Assembly: GCA_012962595.1 (NCBI GenBank)
Contig: DTXE01000244.1
Location: forward strand, 1 to 8,953
Direction of reading: 5' to 3'
DNA from: Syntrophaceae bacterium
GTDB taxonomy: Bacteria; Desulfobacterota; DTXE01
Length of the DNA stretch: 8,953 nt
The position numbers were made by a program, and so were the translations under genes. Of the stretch, positions 1-8,953 are shown piece by piece. Numbering within the stretch: position 1 is the stretch's first letter; each line of letters begins with the position of its first letter. A model generated the notes under the pieces. That model was not told the DNA's origin. It ran no database searches and worked only from the letters and a program-made list of their open reading frames with translations.

Positions 1-401
1 ATGTTATCTAAATTTAAGCAACTTAGAATTTCTCCTCTCTTTTGTTCATCTATGGGATGATTTAGGTGAGTATAAAAGCTGCTTTGAAGAGTGTTTTTAC
101 AGACCTCAAGCATCTCTTCTATCTGCTCTCTTGACAAAAAATCAGGAAAATTATGAAGGTCGTTCATATACAAATCTTTTCTTTCTATTAACAGCCGATT
201 CCTGAAATCAATCTCTTGAGGGGTCAAGAGGACTCTTTGGGGTGCAGTAACTTTATTTATCCAATACCGACAATTCTCCATCTGTGGACTTACACCTTTT
301 AAAGGTGGAGAAACCAGTCTATCTTTAGTTACAGCGCAGTTAGTTAAAAGGAGAAAGATTGGCACAAGGGCCAAAAGCATGTTACTTCGCCACACCATCA
401 T
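1..401 (-). CDS. Lipoprotein, probable N-terminal part of an SH3/NlpC-P60-type cell-wall hydrolase (3' end beyond window)
   Basis: The first 133 codons are visible; the frame is open to the left edge. Residues 1-22 form a lipoprotein signal peptide: Arg5, a hydrophobic stretch at 8-19, then Leu-Thr-Asn-Cys with Cys22 as the likely lipidated residue. Asn at -1 is atypical for a lipobox (Gly/Ala/Ser is usual). Ala at +2 suits outer-membrane sorting. Residues 46-98 (YWINKV, then VLLTPQEI, a later DLHNFPDFL and a charged helix) resemble, from memory, the NlpC/P60 stabilising N-terminal domain found before SH3 and NlpC/P60 peptidase domains. The catalytic part would lie outside the window, so peptidase activity is inferred. 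The start at 401 (ATG-ATG) is chosen because GGAAAG lies 9 bases upstream and it supplies the positive n-region. The alternative ATG at 380 gives a shorter, uncharged leader. The gene overlaps the end of the upstream fusion gene by 20 bases, suggesting co-transcription and translational coupling. Confidence 0.6.
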   Translation of the reverse strand, partial: MMVWRSNMLLALVPIFLLLTNCAVTKDRLVSPPLKGVSPQMENCRYWINKVTAPQRVLLTPQEIDFRNRLLIERKDLYMNDLHNFPDFLSREQIEEMLEVCKNTLQSSFYTHLNHPIDEQKRGEILSCLNLDN

Positions 402-3400
402 TACCGCGATCTTTCCAATATTGATTTACCTGATACATAAATGCCTCAAGCCTTGTACGGATATTGGTCTGCTTTTGACCATCATAGGCTATGTTGAGAA
501 ATGGGATGTTGCAATCTCTTTCTCTATACCGTTTGACAATGGCATGAACAATGGTCCCCGGCATACAGGTAAATGGCATCACATTAATAACCCCACTTAC
601 CCCCTTCCTCACAAAATCAACGATCTTACCTACACTTAATATAGCCTCACCTTCAAATGAGTCATGGAGATAGGGACGGGCATTCTTTAGGATTTCATTA
701 ACAGATGGCTCCTTCAGGTTTTTTAAGGCACCATGGAAAGTCCTTGTCATACGCCGCTCATCCTTCTTTTGAACATGCTCCTCTAAAAGTAGTTTCATAT
801 ACTGGCGGTATTCTCCAAGATTCAAAAACTTGCGTTTGGCCATAAAGTTGGTATAAAGTATCCATTCGGAAAATGGGGGAAGCCAAACCTCCCCACCCAG
901 GCCTTCAATATGTCCAATGACATCCTCATTAGCAAACTTATTACACCGGATATAAATCTCTCCCACTATACCCACAATAGGCTTTACATCTCTTCCATTT
1001 AGAGGAATATCTTCAAAGCAATATCTGGCCGCACTCAACACCTTAAGCAAATCGCCTCTATCCATGATGGTACGGCAAACCTTTTTTATATAATAGTCAT
1101 AGACTTTTCTTGCCTCATCAGGTATTTTCTCATAGGGACTGATTTCCCTTAAGGACTTCTCCAGTAAATCAACGGCCACAATGCCCTGCCAAGCGAGCCT
1201 GGTAAAGTCATTTGCTATCATGCCCAATTCCCTATAAAGGCCTCCATTGTCTTGATTGGGAGAATATATGGGTAGGTCTTTATACCCCAACGAATCCAGA
1301 ACCATCCTCTGAAAGCGGTGATACTGTCCGAAGCGACAAGGCCCTTCACCAGAGGGCATAAAGAAGGCAGATTTTTCGGGGTTAAAGCCAGGGCTCCTTA
1401 TCCATTTGACCATATCGCCTGTAGTTAATATACAAGGATAGCATTCTTTACCCGTAGTCAAGTGCCTTCCCCAATCTAAAGTTTCCTCATCAGATTCCGG
1501 CAACACACAGGCTTCCACACCACAAGCCTCAAAGGCTGCAGCCACAGCATATGCATGGTCAGCCATGTTAGGGATATATACCGTTCTCTTATGGCCCTTT
1601 ACTATGTTAAACGGCACTTTACCTACCTCTTTGGCAAAGACCTTATGGGCATGGAAGTTTTTAAGCGAGTCCAGATATGCCTCAAGTCTGGTCACCATAC
1701 CTGCATCGGCGCTATGTTCATCTATCTCAATTTCCAGATAAGGCTTCCCTCTAAGTGCATCCTTAAAGAAATGGATAATAAATGAGTCGGGGCCGCAGGC
1801 AAAGTTCGTTATGTAGACGGCATAGAGCCTGAGGTCATCTTTAATAATCCGGGCGGCACTTAAGATTCTCTGGCCATAACTCCAGTACATCTTTTCCATG
1901 TCCTCCATATCCCCGGCCTTGTCCAGAGACAGAAAATCAGAAGGGATGGCCAACATCCCTAACTCCCTCAATTTTTGAGGGAGCCTCAAGTTCATGCCCG
2001 GATCATAGCCATTATAAGGGCGACTCACAATAACTATGGCCTTTTCATCCATCTTGAGACCCGAAAGAACCTCTTCACCCCTTTTTTGAAGACACTCTTC
2101 AAATCCCTTCTGGGCAAAAATGGCTGCATCTAAGGCCTCATAAATCTTCTTAGGGCCTATGCCTAATTTTCTACCAAGTTTCAAGAGTTCCTGCTCCAAC
2201 CTTTTTCTTCTACCGAGATAAATGATAGGCCGAAGAAGCTCTATATTATAATCTTCAAAATGTATGGAGGATTGGACAGTATAGGGAATAGTTTGTACAT
2301 ATGGACAAACCGTTGTCGATTTGGATGAATGATAACCGCATGCCATGGTAATGGTACTAGGCAAAAATATTTTATCTATACCCTTTTCCAACAGATTAAG
2401 CACATGACCATGTGCCACCTTCACAGGGAAGCAGGTTTCCACCACAATCTTCTCAATTCCCTGACGGATGATTTGCTTATTGGTGGGATCAGAAAGCACT
2501 ACTTCAAAGCCAAGCTCTGTGAAAAATGTCCCCCAGAAAGGCAGGATGTCATGGAAATGGAGGGCTCTGGGTATCCCTATCCTACCTCTATGAGAATCTC
2601 TATTTTTGCCCACTTTAGCAAAAGACAGAAGTAAATCATCTCTTTCTTCAAAGAGATCGGGTAGATTACTCTCGCTTAACCCTCTTTTCCTTTCATATTT
2701 CTCGCATCTCCCCCCATAGAATAAAGACTTTTCACCCTCCATGGACACCCTCTTTATCTCACACCGGTTAGGACAACTTTTGCATTCAAAAGTCTTAATG
2801 TTATATCCTACTTTACTTAAGCAAAATCCCTTGAATCTGCTCTTATTCCAATTTCTCTCTCTCATAGCAAGGAGGGCCACACCTATGGCACCAGTAACAT
2901 CATGATGATGGGGAACCTTCACCTTTTTGCCCAAAATCTCCTCGAAGGCCGCTACTACACCCAGATTGGATGCTACCCCACCCTGAAAGAGGATATGCTC
3001 CCCGATCCTTTTATCTCCCACCACCTTATTGAGGTAGTTCTGAGCTATGGCGTAACAAAGGCCAGCTATAAGATCAGCCTTTGGCGTGCCCCGCTGCTGG
3101 TGGTGAACTAGATCAGATTTCATGAATACCGTACATCGTTCTCCCAATGGTACAGGGTTTTTAGAGGAAAGGGCCAGGTTACCAAATTCTTCCTTAATAG
3201 AGATACCTAAACTTTCCGCCTGTTCTTCCAAAAATGATCCTGTTCCTGCTGCACAGACCTTATTCATCTGAAAATCCACCACAGCACCATTTTCCAAAAG
3301 GATATACTTAGAATCCTGTCCTCCGATCTCAAATACTGTATCTACCTTAGGGTCTATAGATGCTGCTGCAGCAGCCTGAGCGGTTATTTCGTTTTTGACT

Positions 3401-4584
3401 ATATCTGCTCCTATAAAGTCGGCGGTAAGATACCTTCCTGAGCCTGTGGTTCCAGCCCCCAAGATGTTAACGGTATCGCCAACCTGACCTTCTATCATAC
3501 GCAAGCCCTGTTTGACCGCCTCAAGTGGTTTCCCTTGGGTCATAAGATAACATTTAGCCACTAAGTCTCCGTCTTTATTAATAAGTACCACATTGGTACT
3601 TATGGAGCCCACATCCACGCCCAGGTAACAATCGATCTTTTCTCCACTATAGACAAATGTATGATTCTGGCTACCGGCTTTTCGGCTGGTTAAAACCAAA
3701 GGATGTAGATGATGAATCTTGGGCTTTTCACCTTGGATATACCTGACAAGATTTTCAATCCTTAAAAAATTGCAGGTATATCCTTCCTCCATGGCCATAA
3801 GAATGGCCCCTATAGCCCCCATGGTGAGGTAGTATCTAGGGATGATGAGACCGTCTTTTCCCAATTTTAAGACATCAGAAAGGGCCCTCCTTACACCATG
3901 GTTAGCCGCCACACCGCCTTGAAATGAAACGGGCCTTACGATCTTCTTTCCCTTACCGATATTGCTCTTTAAGTTTCTAGCCAAAGCATAACACAGTCCT
4001 GCCACTATGTCTGAAACAGGGGTTGCCTCTTGTTGGAGATGAATCATATCCGATTTAGCAAATACACTGCACCGGCCTGCTATTCTGGGTGGGGTTTGGG
4101 ACTTAAGGGCCAAAGTACCAAATTCTTCAATGGTCAGGCCAAGTCTGGACGCCTGTTGATCTAAAAAAGAACCAGTGCCTGCGGCACACAAGGTATTCAT
4201 AGCAAAATCTTCTATCTTTATATGGCCTTGCTTATCCTGACTTAACAGAATCAACTTGGAATCCTCTCCCCCTATTTCGATAATGGTCCTCACTTGAGGA
4301 TAAAAATATTCAATAGCCTTACTTTGGGCGATGATTTCATTAACAAACCTACCTCCAATAAGTTCAGAAATTAGCTTTCCACCAGATCCTGTTACCGAGA
4401 CCGATTTGATGTAGCTTGCTGAAATTCGAGTAAGTAAATCTTTTAAAACCAGGGCAACTGTTTGTAAGGGCTGGCCTTCTATTTGAGTATATATCTCCTC
4501 AACTATATCCTTATGAGAATCCATAACCACAACCTTGGCACTGGAGGAACCTACGTCAATGCCTAGGTGAAGCTGTTTATTCAT
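382..4584 (-). CDS. Giant fused acyl-CoA dehydratase activase / HgdB-like iron-sulfur protein (BadF/BadG/BcrA/BcrD family, DUF2229)
   Basis: This 1400-residue protein has no signal peptide and is presumably cytoplasmic. Residues 1-270 and 318-575 are two ASKHA-fold activase domains. Each has a phosphate loop (GIDVGSSSAK at 8-17, GVDVGSISTN at 322-331), a second nucleotide motif (EIGGEDSK at 103, EIGGQDSK at 419) and the cluster-helix motif CAAGTGSFL (Cys133, Cys444) followed 39-40 residues later by RC[ST]VF (Cys172, Cys484). In known activases such as HgdC, ATP hydrolysis drives an electron from a [4Fe-4S] cluster held by these two cysteines into a dehydratase or benzoyl-CoA reductase. Residues 601-627 carry CxxCxxxC plus one more Cys. 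Residues 668-977 (DUF2229 type) and 999-1390 (HgdB type) are two diverged copies of one module, each with three matching cysteines (718/760/930 and 1048/1083/1340). The start ATG has AAAGGAG 9 bases upstream (4594-4600). The gene lies 74 bases after mreC and overlaps the next gene. The reaction and substrate are unknown; calling it HgdC or BadF would over-interpret it. Confidence 0.9.
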   Translation of the reverse strand: MNKQLHLGIDVGSSSAKVVVMDSHKDIVEEIYTQIEGQPLQTVALVLKDLLTRISASYIKSVSVTGSGGKLISELIGGRFVNEIIAQSKAIEYFYPQVRTIIEIGGEDSKLILLSQDKQGHIKIEDFAMNTLCAAGTGSFLDQQASRLGLTIEEFGTLALKSQTPPRIAGRCSVFAKSDMIHLQQEATPVSDIVAGLCYALARNLKSNIGKGKKIVRPVSFQGGVAANHGVRRALSDVLKLGKDGLIIPRYYLTMGAIGAILMAMEEGYTCNFLRIENLVRYIQGEKPKIHHLHPLVLTSRKAGSQNHTFVYSGEKIDCYLGVDVGSISTNVVLINKDGDLVAKCYLMTQGKPLEAVKQGLRMIEGQVGDTVNILGAGTTGSGRYLTADFIGADIVKNEITAQAAAAASIDPKVDTVFEIGGQDSKYILLENGAVVDFQMNKVCAAGTGSFLEEQAESLGISIKEEFGNLALSSKNPVPLGERCTVFMKSDLVHHQQRGTPKADLIAGLCYAIAQNYLNKVVGDKRIGEHILFQGGVASNLGVVAAFEEILGKKVKVPHHHDVTGAIGVALLAMRERNWNKSRFKGFCLSKVGYNIKTFECKSCPNRCEIKRVSMEGEKSLFYGGRCEKYERKRGLSESNLPDLFEERDDLLLSFAKVGKNRDSHRGRIGIPRALHFHDILPFWGTFFTELGFEVVLSDPTNKQIIRQGIEKIVVETCFPVKVAHGHVLNLLEKGIDKIFLPSTITMACGYHSSKSTTVCPYVQTIPYTVQSSIHFEDYNIELLRPIIYLGRRKRLEQELLKLGRKLGIGPKKIYEALDAAIFAQKGFEECLQKRGEEVLSGLKMDEKAIVIVSRPYNGYDPGMNLRLPQKLRELGMLAIPSDFLSLDKAGDMEDMEKMYWSYGQRILSAARIIKDDLRLYAVYITNFACGPDSFIIHFFKDALRGKPYLEIEIDEHSADAGMVTRLEAYLDSLKNFHAHKVFAKEVGKVPFNIVKGHKRTVYIPNMADHAYAVAAAFEACGVEACVLPESDEETLDWGRHLTTGKECYPCILTTGDMVKWIRSPGFNPEKSAFFMPSGEGPCRFGQYHRFQRMVLDSLGYKDLPIYSPNQDNGGLYRELGMIANDFTRLAWQGIVAVDLLEKSLREISPYEKIPDEARKVYDYYIKKVCRTIMDRGDLLKVLSAARYCFEDIPLNGRDVKPIVGIVGEIYIRCNKFANEDVIGHIEGLGGEVWLPPFSEWILYTNFMAKRKFLNLGEYRQYMKLLLEEHVQKKDERRMTRTFHGALKNLKEPSVNEILKNARPYLHDSFEGEAILSVGKIVDFVRKGVSGVINVMPFTCMPGTIVHAIVKRYRERDCNIPFLNIAYDGQKQTNIRTRLEAFMYQVNQYWKDRGNDGVAK
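411..416 (-). promoter_or_regulatory. Ribosome binding site for the lipoprotein gene
   Basis: On the minus strand this reads GGAAAG, 9 bases before the ATG at 401-399. It lies inside the last codons of the upstream fusion gene. It supports the overlapping start at 401 over the ATG at 380, which has only a weak GAAG nearby. Confidence 0.45.
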
Positions 4585-4607
4585 GTGAAAATAGCTCCTT
4601 TATTTGG

Positions 4608-4640
4608 AGGCAGGAGGATTGAGGGGAAATCCTCCTGCCT
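4608..4640 (-). repeat. Perfect 13-bp inverted repeat (hairpin) between mreC and the activase fusion gene
   Basis: Arms at 4608-4620 and 4628-4640 are exact reverse complements (AGGCAGGAGGATT / AATCCTCCTGCCT) around a 7-base loop. In the transcript it begins 18 bases after the mreC stop and ends 7 bases before the AAAGGAG ribosome site of the fusion gene. No T-run follows on either strand, so it is not a standard intrinsic terminator. One arm contains GGAGG, which would be hidden when the stem is folded. It may stabilise or separate the mreBC message from the downstream part, or attenuate read-through; that is inference. Confidence 0.7.
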
Positions 4641-4658
4641 GTATTGCATTATTGGATT

Positions 4659-5485
4659 TTAGTTGAGCGAAGTGGGCTTCCTTAAAATTACCAGCACCTC
4701 CTCTAATTTTGTGAAATCAACAGAAGACCTTACTTTCACATGTTGAAACATTTCCGAGTTTCCCCTTTTTACTTTGGTTACTTCTCCTAAAGCCAGGCCT
4801 TTGGGAAATATTCCTCCCAGTCCTGAAGATACTATCCTATCACCCTCCCTAACATCATCATTCTTAGAGAAATATTTGAGCTCACAATCACCCCCACCTG
4901 TGCCTTCCAATATGCCCCGGGCCCGAGTCCGTTGAACAATGGAATCAATGGCACTATTGGGATCTATGATTAGCAATACCTTAGAATAATGTGAGGAAGT
5001 CTGCATAATGCGTCCTATTATTCCATCAGAGTTAACAACAGGCATATTTGGCTCAATTCCATCCCTTATTCCTTTATCGATTATAATGGTCCGAAACCAA
5101 GTGGATGGATCCCACCCAACTACTTGAGCAGGCACCATGGGTGCAGGTACCTTTTCTTTGAAATCGAGAAGTTTTTCCAGCCTAATATTGGCCATAATCG
5201 CTTCTCTGTATTGGTTATTTTCCTCTTTTAGTTTATTTATCATTCTCTTTAGGGCCTGGTTCTCTTTCCTTACATTTATCAGGTAAATGTATTTATTCCA
5301 AAGGTCTATAACAGAATTTTTAGATGTAACAATGGCCTTTTCCAAGGGAGACAAGCCTTCTATTATGATGGTCTGGAGTGGATTAAAGTTCCTTTCTTTG
5401 CCTACATTCGAGGATATCAGTATCAGAATTACTATCAACAACAGGCTTGTTAACAGAACTGAGCGGTGTTTCCCTAAGGTGTGCA

Positions 5486-5486
<1 letters not shown>
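4659..5486 (-). CDS. mreC: Rod shape-determining protein MreC
   Basis: MreC is the bitopic inner-membrane scaffold of the elongasome, linking MreB inside the cell to MreD, RodA and PBP2. The 275-residue product has a short charged N-terminus, one membrane helix at about 9-26, a coiled coil at about 58-108 (used for dimerisation) and a two-barrel periplasmic domain from about 113 to 270. That domain contains AQVVGWDPSTWFRTIIIDKG, a VNSDGIIGRI segment and a SSGLGGIFPKGLALGEV segment typical of the family. I chose the GTG at 5486 because it overlaps the mreB stop by one base (TAGTG) and gives the usual short MreC N-terminus. The frame is open further up to a TTG at 5540, which has a poorly placed ribosome site. 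The GTG also lacks a close ribosome site (AGAGG is 13 bases away), so translational coupling to mreB is likely. No mreD follows; the activase fusion does. Confidence 0.93.
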
Positions 5487-6538
<1,052 letters not shown>

Positions 6539-6540
6539 TC

Positions 6541-6554
6541 AGTGTTTATACACT
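6541..6554. repeat. Operator-like palindrome AGTGT-TTAT-ACACT over the mreB -10 element
   Basis: Two perfect 5-base arms flank a 4-base centre. The centre forms part of the TATAAA candidate -10 box of mreB on the minus strand, so a bound protein could block that promoter. The arms are short, chance occurrence is possible, and I recognise no known regulator for it. Confidence 0.35.
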
Positions 6555-6572
6555 ACTTGGTAGATCGCACAA
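6545..6572 (-). promoter_or_regulatory. Candidate sigma-70 promoter for mreB
   Basis: On the minus strand TTGTGC (6572-6567) is followed after 16 bases by TATAAA (6550-6545). The -10 is a 5/6 match; the -35 is only a partial match. Initiation would fall near 6538, giving an 18-base leader that contains the AGAGG ribosome site of mreB. This is read by eye only. Confidence 0.4.
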
Positions 6573-6648
6573 AATATGCCGTAAAATCCAACCTATCCTA
6601 TCAAAAAAAATCTCTTACATCAAGGAAAATTGCTCAATACTTCACTCC

Positions 6649-8352
<1,704 letters not shown>

Positions 8353-8356
8353 AACC

Positions 8357-8365
8357 AAAGGTAGG
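8357..8365 (+). promoter_or_regulatory. Ribosome binding site for kdsA
   Basis: AAAGGTAGG lies in the 20-base gap after pyrG and ends 7 bases before the GTG at 8373. It decides for that GTG; no ATG fits the family N-terminus here. Confidence 0.5.
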
Positions 8366-8372
8366 TCTAGGG

Positions 8373-8953
8373 GTGGTAAGAGAAGTTACCATTAACAACT
8401 TGAAGGTCGGCGGAGAGAATCCTTTAGTCCTCATTTCTGGTCCCTGCGTAATAGAGGATGAGCAGACGGTTTTGATGATAGCCCATACCCTAAAGGAGTT
8501 AACGCAAGCTAAAGGGATTCCCCTTATCTTCAAAACCTCATATGATAAGGCTAACAGAAGCTCCTTACATTCCTATAGAGGTCCGGGACTATCAAGTGGG
8601 CTTGAAATCATAAAAAGGGTAAAGGATGATGTGGGTATACCTGTTCTTTCAGATGTCCATTGTGTAAGGGAGGTGGAGGTTGCTGCAGATGTTTTGGATG
8701 TGATTCAGATACCTGCCTTCCTCTGCCGCCAAACTGATCTTATTTTAGAGGTAGCAAGAACAGGGAAACCTGTTAATGTAAAAAAAGGACAGTTCTTGGC
8801 ACCTTGGGATGTAGAGCAAATCCTGGAAAAAATAATCTCCACCGGTAATGAAAAAATCCTCATAACCGAACGAGGCACCACCTTTGGATACAACAATCTA
8901 GTGGTTGATTTCAGGTCTCTTATTATTATGAGGAGATATGGATTTCCCATAAT
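8373..8953 (+). CDS. kdsA: 3-deoxy-8-phosphooctulonate synthase (Kdo-8-phosphate synthase), 3' end beyond window
   Basis: It condenses phosphoenolpyruvate with D-arabinose 5-phosphate to Kdo-8-phosphate, the committed step to the Kdo sugar of lipopolysaccharide, in the cytoplasm. The 193 visible codons (the full family is roughly 260-285) contain the TIM-barrel signatures in order: ISGPCVIED at 21-29, FKTSYDKANRSS, SYRGPGLSSGL, GIPVLSDVH, DVIQIPAFLCRQTDL, VNVKKGQFLAPWD and TERGTTFGYNNLVVDFRSL. Cys25 in GPC sits where metal-dependent enzymes such as the Aquifex one have a metal ligand, while the metal-independent E. coli enzyme has Asn, so this is probably the metal-dependent class. The other metal ligands fall beyond the edge. 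It starts at GTG 20 bases after pyrG, implying one operon. Kdo-pathway and lipopolysaccharide-transport genes may follow outside the window. Confidence 0.95.
   Translation, partial: MVREVTINNLKVGGENPLVLISGPCVIEDEQTVLMIAHTLKELTQAKGIPLIFKTSYDKANRSSLHSYRGPGLSSGLEIIKRVKDDVGIPVLSDVHCVREVEVAADVLDVIQIPAFLCRQTDLILEVARTGKPVNVKKGQFLAPWDVEQILEKIISTGNEKILITERGTTFGYNNLVVDFRSLIIMRRYGFPI

Noticed and set aside
379..639. Plus-strand open frame of 86 codons
   Set aside because: It lies fully antisense to the conserved C-terminal module of the activase fusion, has no recognisable protein features, and is explained as a chance frame. The other plus-strand open frames within 1555-3111 and 5287-6563 were rejected for the same reason.
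382..4584. Naming the large protein HgdC, BadF or benzoyl-CoA reductase activator
   Set aside because: Those are single-domain activases or dedicated subunits with partner genes next door. This protein has a different architecture and no acyl-CoA pathway genes around it, so only the superfamily is supported.
4608..4640. Intrinsic terminator between mreC and the activase fusion gene
   Set aside because: The stem is strong, but CCAAATAAAGG follows on the minus strand and GTATTGC on the plus strand. Neither is a T-run, so I call it only a hairpin.
6603..6610. A-run read as the T-tract of a terminator on the minus strand
   Set aside because: No stem precedes it and it lies upstream of mreB, not after a gene.

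Overview
The window looks like a piece of chromosome from an anaerobic, rod-shaped Gram-negative bacterium, most likely Desulfobacterota/Deltaproteobacteria-like. Four things suggest this: MreB/MreC rod-shape proteins; KdsA, which makes the Kdo sugar of lipopolysaccharide; a lipoprotein signal peptide; and a very large oxygen-sensitive-type iron-sulfur protein of the 2-hydroxyacyl-CoA dehydratase activase superfamily. The pyrG-kdsA pairing is, from memory, common in deltaproteobacterial genomes. The taxonomic call is an inference, not something read directly. The DNA is moderately AT-rich throughout, with no obvious compositional break and no mobile element, tRNA, rRNA or CRISPR array seen.

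There are two divergent transcription units around an intergenic region at about 6521-6675. Leftward (minus strand), from 6520 down to 1: mreB, mreC (whose likely GTG start shares one base with the mreB TAG), a 74-base gap holding a perfect 13-bp hairpin, a 1400-residue activase/reductase fusion, and the first 133 codons of a lipoprotein that overlaps the fusion gene's end and runs off the left edge. Rightward (plus strand): pyrG (CTP synthase), then after 20 bases kdsA (Kdo-8-phosphate synthase), which runs off the right edge.

mreB-mreC, the lipoprotein (probably the N-terminal part of an NlpC/P60-type wall hydrolase) and kdsA are all envelope-building functions. PyrG makes CTP, which is needed, among other things, for CMP-Kdo and phospholipid synthesis. 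The outlier is the 1400-residue protein between mreC and the lipoprotein, where mreD would often sit. It contains two complete activase ATPase domains, a four-cysteine linker, and two diverged HgdB-like modules that share the same three-cysteine pattern. It therefore appears to carry the parts of a whole ATP-driven reductase (activase dimer plus dehydratase heterodimer) in one chain. This architecture is known from other anaerobes, but as far as I know its substrate is not established. It is the most interesting object in the window.
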